From assembly GCA_009694295.1 (NCBI GenBank), contig SHVJ01000004.1, positions 1 to 54,622 on the forward strand: a DNA stretch of 54,622 nt. The letters are read 5' to 3'. Source of the stretch: Acidimicrobiia bacterium. Lineage in GTDB: Bacteria; Actinomycetota; Acidimicrobiia; IMCC26256; PALSA-555. The position numbers were made by a program, and so were the translations under genes. The notes under the pieces were generated by a model that worked only from the letters and a program-made list of their open reading frames with translations, made no database searches and had not been told where the DNA came from. Within the stretch, counting starts at the first letter, position 1. Every line of letters begins with the position of its first letter. Positions 46,618-54,622 of this stretch are shown piece by piece.

Positions 46618-47811
46618 CTAGTTGAAGCGGTTGGCGTAGACGTTGTTCACCAGCGCGATGCAGGCGCAACTGGTGATGAGGCTGGAACCGCCGTAGCTCA
46701 TGAAGGGGAGCGGGATCCCAGTGACGGGCATGATGTTGAGGGTCATGCCGATGTTCTCGAAGATCATGAACGTGAACATCGCCAGCACACCGGAGCACAC
46801 CAACGTTCCGTAGTGGTCGCGCGCGAGTTGGGCTATTCGCCAGATGCGCCACAGCACGATGGCGAAGAGCGCGAGCAGCAAGGACGCTCCGACGAATCCG
46901 AACTCCTCACCGACCGAGGTGAAGATGAAGTCGGTGTGCTGCTCGGGCACGAATCCAAGCCGCGTCTGCGACCCGTTGAGGTAGCCCTGCCCCGTCACAC
47001 CACCGGACCCGAGCGCCGCGGTTGCTTGGTCGACGTTGTAAGTGGTTTCGGCTGAGGCACCGATACCGAGCCGGGCCAGCTGGTACTCCTTGAGCACCCC
47101 CACACTGATCACCGCAAAGACCATCGTGACGCCGAGCGCGGCCAATGCGAGCAGATAGCGGCCGCGCACCCCACCGACAGCGAGGATGCCGATCACGATC
47201 ATCAGCAGCACCATGTTGGTCCCGAGGTCGGGTTGCATCTGCACGAGACCGAGCGGAATGAGCGCCAGTCCGATCATGACCGTGAGCCGCCACGGATCGA
47301 TGTCGCCTCGATGCTCGTTCACGTATCCGGCAAGCGCCACGACGAGCCCGAACTTCGCGAACTCCGCCGGCTGAAGCTGGAAGTTGAACGGGAGCTCGTA
47401 CCACGAGGTCGCGCCCTTCGAGGTCGAACCGATCGGCGTCAGGACGAAGAACAACGAGGAAACCGTCAGGATGTACGCCAACATCGAGAAGTCGCGGAAC
47501 TTGCGGTAGTCGATGCGGATCAACAGGGAGAAAACGCCTACACCGATCACCATCGCAAGGCCCTGGCGCACGATGTAGAAGGTCGGGTCCTTCGGATCCT
47601 TGTTGTGTGTCGACGAGTAGATCATCAACATGCCGAACAGCGCGATCAGCGCGCAGGCGCCGAGGAGGATCCAGTCGAGGCGCCCGGCGAACTCGCGGTC
47701 AACGAGTTGGCCGCGTCCCCCACCTTGCGACCCGGACCCCGATCCATACGCGGCGGCGCGTTGCATCCGCCGGTGATGGCGCCGGTGCTCGAGGGGGTTG
47801 TTGTACGTCAC
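46618..47811 (-). CDS. rodA: Rod shape-determining protein RodA (SEDS family)
   Basis: LQPAEFAKFGLVVALAGY, MQPDLGTNMVLLMIVIGI, PVTGIPLPFMSYGGSSLITSCACIALV. Confidence 0.95.
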   Translation of the reverse strand: MTYNNPLEHRRHHRRMQRAAAYGSGSGSQGGGRGQLVDREFAGRLDWILLGACALIALFGMLMIYSSTHNKDPKDPTFYIVRQGLAMVIGVGVFSLLIRIDYRKFRDFSMLAYILTVSSLFFVLTPIGSTSKGATSWYELPFNFQLQPAEFAKFGLVVALAGYVNEHRGDIDPWRLTVMIGLALIPLGLVQMQPDLGTNMVLLMIVIGILAVGGVRGRYLLALAALGVTMVFAVISVGVLKEYQLARLGIGASAETTYNVDQATAALGSGGVTGQGYLNGSQTRLGFVPEQHTDFIFTSVGEEFGFVGASLLLALFAIVLWRIWRIAQLARDHYGTLVCSGVLAMFTFMIFENIGMTLNIMPVTGIPLPFMSYGGSSLITSCACIALVNNVYANRFN

Positions 47812-49841
47812 TAGCGATCTCCGCCAGGCGTCTTCGGCTGGATGAGGCGCACCTCCGGTGGGTTCGGGTCGCCGCTCAGCGCTTGCATGATGCGCTTGGC
47901 GACGGGGGCAGCAACCGAACCACCGTTGCCGCCCTCTTCCACGAACACCACGATCACGTATTGGTGCGTCATGGGGTCGTCGGTGATGGTCTCGGGCGTC
48001 GCATCGGGGTTGATGATCCCCACGAACACCGAGGTGTCCTGCTTGCCGAACACCTCGGCCGTGCCCGTCTTCCCGGCAGCGGGCAGCCCGCCGTAGGCGC
48101 GGAACGCCTCCGCCGCGGTACCGATGCCGATGATGACCTTCTTGAGCCCTTCCATGATGACCGTGCGGTACGCAGGATCGAGCTCCACCTGGCCGATCTT
48201 CTGCGGCGGAAGCTTTCGCAGCTCCGACTGACCACCCGGCGTCAAGACGGCGCTCGCAAGGCGCGGCGCGTAGATCGTTCCACCGTTCACGAAGGCGGAA
48301 TAGCCCGTTGCGAGCTGGAGTGGCGTCACGAGGAAGTCACCCTGACCGACGGCCAACGCGGCGCTGTCACCAGGAAGCCACGAACGGTCCGAGTCATTCG
48401 GGCTGTTCTTGTTGAGGTCGGCCTTGAACTTTCGGTCGGGGACCCGCCCGACGTGCTCATCGGGGAGCCCGGTGCCGGTCGACCGTCCGAAGCCGAAGCG
48501 CCGGGCCACGTGCTGAATAACGTAGCCCTTCTTGAGGTTGCTGTTGTTGTATGCGTGCCAGAACCGGAACCCCATTGTGTAGAAGTAGACGTCACTCGAG
48601 ACCTGGATCGCAGACTCCATCCGCACCGCGCCGTGGCGCTCCTTCCCAGCGTTCTTGAAGGTCTGCTCGTTCGGAGGGTCACCGAACTTCAGTTCACCAT
48701 TGTCCTGGATGATCTCGTCGGGCGTGGTGGTCCCGGATTCAAGCGCCGCGAGCGCGGTGAACGTCTTGAAGGTTGAGCCTGGCGCGTATTGACCCTGGAT
48801 CGCTCGGTCGAGCAGCGGGAAGTTGCTCTTCGGATCATTCAGCGCGACGTACTTCTCGATCGGGATGCCATCGGTGAACTCGGTGATGTCGAACGTCGGT
48901 GCCGACGCCAACGCGACGATCGACCCGTCGGTTGCGTCCATCACCACCGCAGCACCGCCCTTGGCACTGAACGTCTTGAAGCGATCCTTGATCGATGGGT
49001 CCTTGAGCTTGCCTGCCTTGCGCATGGCGACGGTCAGCGACTCCTCGGCCACGCGTTGCACGTCCAAGTCGAGCGTGAGCTGCACGTCGTTGCCGGCCTG
49101 CGCTGCCTTGTCGCGCAGCACTTGGACCAGCCGGCCGCGACTGTCGACCTCCAATTTGCGCGTACGCGGCTCGCCACGGAGCTCGCTCTCGAAGACCTGC
49201 TCCACGCCGACCTTGCCGATGACGTCGTCGGGGCCGTAGCCCTCACCCTTGTGCAGCTTCTGCTCGCCCTTATTGACCGGACCCACGTATCCGAGCACGT
49301 GCGACGCCGGCGTCGCTTCGGCGAACACCGACGGGTAGATCAGCTTGATCTCCTCGAACAGCTTGTAGACGCGGACGCTCCGGCGCACCACATCGACCTT
49401 CGGGAACATCTCGGGACGTTCCTTGATGTAGACGAGCTTCTTGTACGGAACGTCATCCTTGATCGGAACTGGCTCATACGGTCCGTACCGCCCGCTGTCG
49501 AGCCGGTCGTTGACGTAGCCCTTGGTCACGCCCTCCGACTTGAGGGCCTTTGCGAGGTTGGGCACCAGGATCTTGCGCTCTTCATCGGTGAGGCCCCGAC
49601 GGATCCGAATCGTGTTGACGAGCTCGTTCTCGACCAGCTTCTGGCCGCGGCGGTCGTAGATGGACCCGCGCACGGCAGGCTCGTGGAGGATGCGGACCCG
49701 GTTGGCCTCCGTCTGCGCTGCGAAGCCCGTCGACGACGACCCCACTTGCAGAAACCACAGGCGCACGAACAACGCGCTGAACAAGGCCATGACAATCACA
49801 CCGATGATGCCGAGACGAACCCGGCTCTTGGCTTCTGTCAC
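47811..49841 (-). CDS. mrdA: Penicillin-binding protein 2 (elongasome transpeptidase)
   Basis: PBP dimer domain plus transpeptidase motifs YAPGSTFKTFTALAALE (SxxK), AAGKTGTAEVFG (KTG). Confidence 0.95.
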   Translation of the reverse strand: MTEAKSRVRLGIIGVIVMALFSALFVRLWFLQVGSSSTGFAAQTEANRVRILHEPAVRGSIYDRRGQKLVENELVNTIRIRRGLTDEERKILVPNLAKALKSEGVTKGYVNDRLDSGRYGPYEPVPIKDDVPYKKLVYIKERPEMFPKVDVVRRSVRVYKLFEEIKLIYPSVFAEATPASHVLGYVGPVNKGEQKLHKGEGYGPDDVIGKVGVEQVFESELRGEPRTRKLEVDSRGRLVQVLRDKAAQAGNDVQLTLDLDVQRVAEESLTVAMRKAGKLKDPSIKDRFKTFSAKGGAAVVMDATDGSIVALASAPTFDITEFTDGIPIEKYVALNDPKSNFPLLDRAIQGQYAPGSTFKTFTALAALESGTTTPDEIIQDNGELKFGDPPNEQTFKNAGKERHGAVRMESAIQVSSDVYFYTMGFRFWHAYNNSNLKKGYVIQHVARRFGFGRSTGTGLPDEHVGRVPDRKFKADLNKNSPNDSDRSWLPGDSAALAVGQGDFLVTPLQLATGYSAFVNGGTIYAPRLASAVLTPGGQSELRKLPPQKIGQVELDPAYRTVIMEGLKKVIIGIGTAAEAFRAYGGLPAAGKTGTAEVFGKQDTSVFVGIINPDATPETITDDPMTHQYVIVVFVEEGGNGGSVAAPVAKRIMQALSGDPNPPEVRLIQPKTPGGDR

Positions 49842-49889
49842 GCTGCGCTCGACCTCATGCAGATTGGGTGCTCAGCGGGCAAGGTCAGG

Positions 49890-51515
49890 CTACCCCCTGA
49901 GGATCGGCACGCCCGGTCGGACCTCTTGGTGATTTCCTGCGAGATCACGCACCACCTGCCCCGCTACCAACACGTACCTCACGCCTTCCGCCTCCACCCC
50001 AGGTGTTTCCACCGTTGAGCGATCGATGAGAGTTGCCGGATCGAAGATGGTGATGTCGGCATCGGCGCCGATCTGGAGCCGACCCTTCTTTCGCATCGCC
50101 GGTGCACCGCGCTCGGTGAGTTTCGCGGGAAGGATCGTCGCCTTCGCGAGCGCCGACATGAGGTCGATCACGCCGAGATCGCGCGTGTACCGACCGATCG
50201 CGCGAGAGAAGCAGCCGGTCGAACGCGGATGGTTGCGATTCCCCTCCTCGAGGATGGCGTCGCTCCCGAGCATGACCCAATCCGCCTTGAGCGCAGTGCG
50301 CACGTCGTCCTCGGGGATCGCGTACGCCGCTGTGAGCAGGTTCTTCTGTTGGGCCTGATACGAGGCGAAGCTCGACGCGCTCAGACGCTCCCCTGTGCCC
50401 ACGACCACCAGATCCTCGTAGGAGATGTGGAAGCGGTCCTGCCACCCGCTGTTGAAGCGAGGAGAGAGGAGATACGTGGCCCAGAAGTCGTAGGGGTACA
50501 TGCACGCCGTCACTTCAACACCGGCCGCACGAGCCTCTTCCAGCGTGGCCAGCGACTGCGCCATCGTGAAGGTGCCGCCCGTGCTGATGATGTGCTCGAC
50601 ATGGACCCGCGCCCCGGTCTCGTTGGCGACTCGCAGGATCTCATCCAGGGTCTCTTTGTTCGTCCCCGGCTCTACGTCGTCGGAGTAACGCCCGTGAAAT
50701 GTGCATGGCACGTCATGCGCCTTGGCCACCTCGGCGAGCGCCTTGATCTCCTCGAAGGACACACCGGGCGTGTACTCCGGCTCGAAGTCGACCGCGATGT
50801 AGCCGTTGTTCAAGTCCTCGTCGCACATCGCAACGAGCTGGTCGATCTGCGCCGAAGTAGCCGCGTCATCGATGCCCAGACCTGTGGCGGCGCTTCGGGC
50901 CCACTTGTCGCTGAACGCCCCGCCGAAGTGCGTGGGTGGCTTGTTCTCATCGGACGTCCATTTGGCGAAGTGGTCGGTGGCGCGTGCCTCGACGCCATGG
51001 AGTTCGAGGTTCGTCGTAACGCCGTCGGCGATCTTGTACCAGATGCCGTACGTGTTCGGCTCGTAGCTCAGGATGTCGATCCAACCCGGCGAGACAACGA
51101 GACCGGTCGCATCGATCGTCGTGGTTCCGGTGATCGCGTCCTTCGAGATCTCCTGCACCGACCCGCCGTCGATCCCGACGTTCGCGACGTGGTCGTAGCC
51201 CGACGCCGGATCCATGACGCGACCTCCCAAGATCGCGATCTCGTGCTGGTGGCCCGCCTCCCTCGGCAGGGTCGTGACACCGGGGATCGTCCGCACCTGC
51301 GGTGTCTTCTTCTTGCCGCCACCTCCGAACGCACCAAGGGCGGCGGCGATGCCTCCGAAGAAGGCGAACAACCCGGCCCCGACGAACGCCCGGCGCGTCA
51401 TATAGGTCCGGCGCATGCTGCGGCGGGCCTCTTCACGCTCGGCGCGACTCATCGGGCCAGGCGGTCGCCGCGCCGGTTGAGGTGGACCCGGCGGACCGGG
51501 TGGGACGTTTGTCAC
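49890..51515 (-). CDS. Tat-exported or membrane-anchored amidohydrolase of the N-acyl-D-amino-acid deacylase family
   Basis: TRRAFVGAGLFAFFGG N-terminal region; HPRSTGCFSRAIGRYTRDLGVIDLMSALAKATILPAKLTERGAPAMRKKGRLQIGADADITIFDP. GTG 51515 overlaps the mreD stop. Confidence 0.85.
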   Translation of the reverse strand: MTNVPPGPPGPPQPARRPPGPMSRAEREEARRSMRRTYMTRRAFVGAGLFAFFGGIAAALGAFGGGGKKKTPQVRTIPGVTTLPREAGHQHEIAILGGRVMDPASGYDHVANVGIDGGSVQEISKDAITGTTTIDATGLVVSPGWIDILSYEPNTYGIWYKIADGVTTNLELHGVEARATDHFAKWTSDENKPPTHFGGAFSDKWARSAATGLGIDDAATSAQIDQLVAMCDEDLNNGYIAVDFEPEYTPGVSFEEIKALAEVAKAHDVPCTFHGRYSDDVEPGTNKETLDEILRVANETGARVHVEHIISTGGTFTMAQSLATLEEARAAGVEVTACMYPYDFWATYLLSPRFNSGWQDRFHISYEDLVVVGTGERLSASSFASYQAQQKNLLTAAYAIPEDDVRTALKADWVMLGSDAILEEGNRNHPRSTGCFSRAIGRYTRDLGVIDLMSALAKATILPAKLTERGAPAMRKKGRLQIGADADITIFDPATLIDRSTVETPGVEAEGVRYVLVAGQVVRDLAGNHQEVRPGVPILRG

Positions 51516-52018
51516 CAGCCCCGGGCGCGGTCGGGGTCGTGGTTCGCCCACCGCGTGAACTTGAACACTGGTGCGGCCACGACTCCGTCGTACACCGCAG
51601 CAGTGATGACGACGAGCACTTGCTTCAGCGAGAAGAACCCATCCACCCCCGAGATGCCGCCCACCACGAGAAAGATCGTGCCACCCAGGATCCCGCCTAC
51701 GAACGCGAGCAGCGGCGAGATTCCCCGGACCTCACGCACAAGTCCGCCTTGGAGCACACCCAGGGTGTACCCCGTGAGGGCGAACGACAGTGCCGACAAC
51801 CCCACTGGCGTACCCGACAGGAGCATGTCGATCGCGAACCCGCTGGTGAACCCAAAGATCGCGCCCGCCTGCGGACCTTCCTCGTACGCGACGGCAATCG
51901 TTGCGATGAGACACAGGCTGGGGATCGCGTCGAACACCCGCAGATGCCGGAAGACCGTGTTCTCGAGGACAACAAGCGTCACGACGAGCAAGACCAGACG
52001 AACTCGACGCAGGACCAC
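51512..52018 (-). CDS. mreD: Rod shape-determining protein MreD
   Basis: Small multi-TM protein (GFTSGFAIDMLLSGTPVGLSALSFALTGYTLG) directly downstream of mreC. Confidence 0.88.
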   Translation of the reverse strand: MVLRRVRLVLLVVTLVVLENTVFRHLRVFDAIPSLCLIATIAVAYEEGPQAGAIFGFTSGFAIDMLLSGTPVGLSALSFALTGYTLGVLQGGLVREVRGISPLLAFVGGILGGTIFLVVGGISGVDGFFSLKQVLVVITAAVYDGVVAAPVFKFTRWANHDPDRARGW

Positions 52019-52021
52019 CTG

Positions 52022-52912
52022 TTACTTGGTCGCCTTGGGCTCGGGCCAGCGCAGCACCTTCACGTAGGTGAGATCGTCGAGATCCACGATGGGACGCACA
52101 GCGATCGTCATCTCGAGATCGCCCGTCGCCTGGGTCAAGCGGTGGACTCGGCCGACCGCGATGTCGGGTGGGAACGCCCCATCTTCCACCGCGGCCGTGA
52201 AGAGCAGCTCGCCCACGGTTACACACGTGTCGGGTATCGCGTTCTCCTCTGGGCACGCATGCAGCGGTTTGTCGTCGGGACCTCGATCGCAGATCGTGAG
52301 GAGGACGTCGCGGTCACCGGTGTGCGCTTCAGTCACGCAGCGTGCGCCGGTATTCGCGAGACGCACGCCCACTCCCAGCGCCGGCGCATCGACAAGCGTG
52401 ACCGTCGCGGTCGTCGCCGACACGGTGGTCACCTTGCCCACCAGTCCGTTCCCCGCGACGACGGGCTGACCCACGAACACACCTGAGCCCGTCCCCTTGT
52501 TGATCTCCACCGTGCGCTCGAAGTTGCCCGCCGCGGTCGCAACGACGCGCGCAGCGATCCCTGTGGCGTCCTCCGCCGTGGGCAGGTCGAGCAGGCGCTC
52601 GAGCTCGCTCACCTTCCCACCCACTGCCTTGTTCCGGGTGAGCTTTCCTTCGAGCTTCGCCAGGCGGCGCTTCAGCTCGACGTTCTGGTCCTTGAGGTCG
52701 CCGTAGTCAGTGACGCCGCTCGCCAAGTTGCGCAGCGGATCGAACGCGGTTTCGACCCCATCGCGAATCGGCGCAATCGCATCACGAGAGGTAGAACGGA
52801 ACGAATCGACGAGTCCGTTCCCACGGGAGTCGAGCGTGATGAGCAGCAGTGAACTGATCACGATCAGCAGCAGCACTGAGCGATGACGACCTTCTCGCCG
52901 ATGGACAACCAT
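52022..52912 (-). CDS. mreC: Rod shape-determining protein MreC
   Basis: Single TM then coiled coil; GSGVFVGQPVVAGNGLVGKVTTVSATTATVTLVDAPALGVGVRL. Confidence 0.93.
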   Translation of the reverse strand: MVVHRREGRHRSVLLLIVISSLLLITLDSRGNGLVDSFRSTSRDAIAPIRDGVETAFDPLRNLASGVTDYGDLKDQNVELKRRLAKLEGKLTRNKAVGGKVSELERLLDLPTAEDATGIAARVVATAAGNFERTVEINKGTGSGVFVGQPVVAGNGLVGKVTTVSATTATVTLVDAPALGVGVRLANTGARCVTEAHTGDRDVLLTICDRGPDDKPLHACPEENAIPDTCVTVGELLFTAAVEDGAFPPDIAVGRVHRLTQATGDLEMTIAVRPIVDLDDLTYVKVLRWPEPKATK

Positions 52913-52938
52913 GCGCGTTCAACCCCTACGCGCGCGGG

Positions 52939-53979
52939 TTAGTCGTCGGGTCCGCTGATCAGCACCTGCCGCATCACATCGAACTGCTCGAGGCACTGAC
53001 CCGAGCCGAGCACGACTGCGAACAGCGGGTTCTTCGCGCGCCAGCAGGGCATGCCTGTTTCAGCCTCCACCGCGGTGTCGAGGCCGAGAAGCAACGAGCC
53101 GCCACCCGCCAGCATGATCCCCCGCTCCATCACGTCGGCCGCAAGCTCAGGAGGCGTCTTGTCGAGGGTGACCTTGATGGCGTCGATCACCGCGGCGACC
53201 GGCTCTTCAATGGCTTCGCGAATCTCCTGCGTGGTGACGGTGACCGCGCGGGGCAACCCGGTGACGAGGTCGCGACCACGGATCTCGGCGTAGAACTCCT
53301 CTTCGAGCGGATACGCGCTCGCGATCTTGAGCTTGACCTCTTCAGCAGTGCGCTCACCGAGTGCGAGCGAGTACTCGCGCTTCATGAACGACGTGATCGC
53401 TTCGTCGAACTCATCGCCACCGACCCGACTCGACTCGGCCGCCACGATGCCGCCCATCGAGATGACGGCCACCTCGGTCGTGCCACCACCGATGTCGACG
53501 ATCATGTTGCCGGCGGGCTCGTGGATCGGGAGGCCGGCGCCGATCGCAGCGGCCATCGGCTCCTCGATCACCATGACGGGCTTTCGGGCGCCGGCGTACT
53601 CGGCGGCTTCCTGCACCGCGCGCCGCTCCACGCCGGTGATGCCCGACGGGATGCAGATGACCATGCGGGGCTTCGCCCAACGGTTGCGCTGATGCACGCG
53701 CTGGATGAAGTAGCGCAGCATCTTCTCGCAGATGTCGAAGTCGGCGATGACGCCGTCCTTGAGCGGACGGATCGAGTGGATGTGACTCGGCGTGCGGCCG
53801 AGCATCCGCTTGGCCTCGGAGCCCACCGCGAGGATGTCGCCCGTGCGGCTGTTGATCGTGACGATCGACGGCTCGTTGAGCACGATGCCCTGACCGCGCA
53901 CGTACACCACCGTGTTGGCGGTGCCCAGGTCGACGGCCATGTCGCGGCCGATGACATTGGAGTACCAGGGCTCGCTCAT
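52939..53979 (-). CDS. mreB: Rod shape-determining protein MreB
   Basis: AVDLGTANTVVYVRGQGIVLNEPSIVTIN, MIVDIGGGTTEVAVISMGGIV, RGIMLAGGGSLLLGLD. Confidence 0.97.
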   Translation of the reverse strand: MSEPWYSNVIGRDMAVDLGTANTVVYVRGQGIVLNEPSIVTINSRTGDILAVGSEAKRMLGRTPSHIHSIRPLKDGVIADFDICEKMLRYFIQRVHQRNRWAKPRMVICIPSGITGVERRAVQEAAEYAGARKPVMVIEEPMAAAIGAGLPIHEPAGNMIVDIGGGTTEVAVISMGGIVAAESSRVGGDEFDEAITSFMKREYSLALGERTAEEVKLKIASAYPLEEEFYAEIRGRDLVTGLPRAVTVTTQEIREAIEEPVAAVIDAIKVTLDKTPPELAADVMERGIMLAGGGSLLLGLDTAVEAETGMPCWRAKNPLFAVVLGSGQCLEQFDVMRQVLISGPDD

Positions 53980-54123
53980 AGACGAGGAGATCTGCTGACG
54001 AGGACCACGGGCCTGTAAGGGTAGGGCGTCGGGTGTGCGGTTTCCAGCCGGACTTCCTGGGTGCCCGATTGCCGCCACCCAGCGAGTCTCACAGCCAAAT
54101 TCCGCTGTTTCGCGGCAATCCGG

Positions 54124-54534
54124 TTACAGGTTGGGGAAGAAGAGAGCGATCTCTCGCTCGGCAGAGTCCACGCTGTCGGATCCGTGGACGAGGTTCTCAC
54201 CGGTCTCGAGAGCGAGATCGCCACGGATGGTGCCCGGGGCTGCCTCGCGGGGATTCGTGGCCCCCATGAGGTTGCGCACGACCTGCCAGGTGTCGGGTCC
54301 GCCCTCCACGACCATCGCCACGAGCGGTCCGCGGGTGATGAACGACACCAGATCTCCGAAGAACGGCTTCTCGCGATGCTCCTCGTAGTGTCGACCCGCG
54401 AGATCGGCATCGATCGTGCGCAGCTCCATCGAGGTGACGCGCAGGCCCTTGCGCTCGAGGCGGCCGACGATCTCCCCGACGAGGCTCCGCTCGACGGCGT
54501 CGGGCTTACACAGGACGAGAGTTCTGGTTGCCAT
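54124..54534 (-). CDS. ndk: Nucleoside diphosphate kinase
   Basis: [27 protein letters not shown]...[43 protein letters not shown]. Confidence 0.97.
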   Translation of the reverse strand: MATRTLVLCKPDAVERSLVGEIVGRLERKGLRVTSMELRTIDADLAGRHYEEHREKPFFGDLVSFITRGPLVAMVVEGGPDTWQVVRNLMGATNPREAAPGTIRGDLALETGENLVHGSDSVDSAEREIALFFPNL

Positions 54535-54546
54535 GGGGTTGGGACC

Positions 54547-54622
54547 CTAATCGGCGGCACGCAGCGCGGACCGAGCGGCGCCGACCACGTACAGCGACCC
54601 GGTGACGACGATCTGGTCGCTG
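54547..54622 (-). CDS. folC: C-terminal fragment of folylpolyglutamate synthase (runs off window)
   Basis: Reverse strand reads SDQIVVTGSLYVVGAARSALRAAD*, matching the FolC C-terminus and the usual folC-ndk order. Confidence 0.7.
   Translation of the reverse strand, partial: SDQIVVTGSLYVVGAARSALRAAD

Noticed and set aside
119-54534. Multiple 4-nt GTGA/ATGA overlaps between consecutive genes (e.g. 119-122, 5739-5742, 10982-10985, 12265-12268, 16506-16509, 24583-24586, 44514-44517, 51512-51515)
   Set aside because: Common translational-coupling arrangement in compact actinobacterial operons; used as evidence for start sites rather than as novelty.

Overview
High-GC actinobacterial chromosomal window (composition and gene order suggest an Acidimicrobiia-like lineage; this is inference). 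It is dominated by a conserved housekeeping supra-operon, mostly on the minus strand: [J-like]-glyS-recO-uppS; a caa3-type cytochrome c oxidase cluster; era-corC-ybeY-phoH; a BldD-like regulator; rsmE-dnaJ-hrcA with a CIRCE operator; a SigK/RskA-like pair; lepA; rpsT; holA-folP-comEC-comEA; leuS; tRNA-Ala(GGC); rsfS-nadD; proA-proB-obg-rpmA-rplU-rne; the TIGR03936/TIGR03960 radical-SAM pair; rodA-mrdA-[amidohydrolase]-mreD-mreC-mreB; ndk; folC (partial). Against this backbone, several insertions stand out. The strongest is a plus-strand islet next to tRNA-Ala that encodes a PhyH-like oxygenase, a HisH glutaminase with an intact catalytic triad, and a HisF homologue with Asp at position 103 and Gln at position 130, where canonical HisF has Asn103 and the catalytic Asp130. 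This is a candidate repurposed HisH-HisF system. Other notable signals are: an inverted repeat that could sequester a duplicated glyS start codon; a 14-bp tandem repeat between dnaJ and rsmE in which each unit is a GTG-TCG-TTC-TGA mini-ORF; recurrent 15-bp (5-codon) tandem duplications at gene ends; a dispersed long palindrome present twice; a BldD-type RXD-X8-RXXD c-di-GMP signature; and an amidohydrolase with a degenerate HxH motif inside the mre/rod elongasome operon. No searches or computations were run. All product calls come from reading the translated sequences and recalling family motifs.
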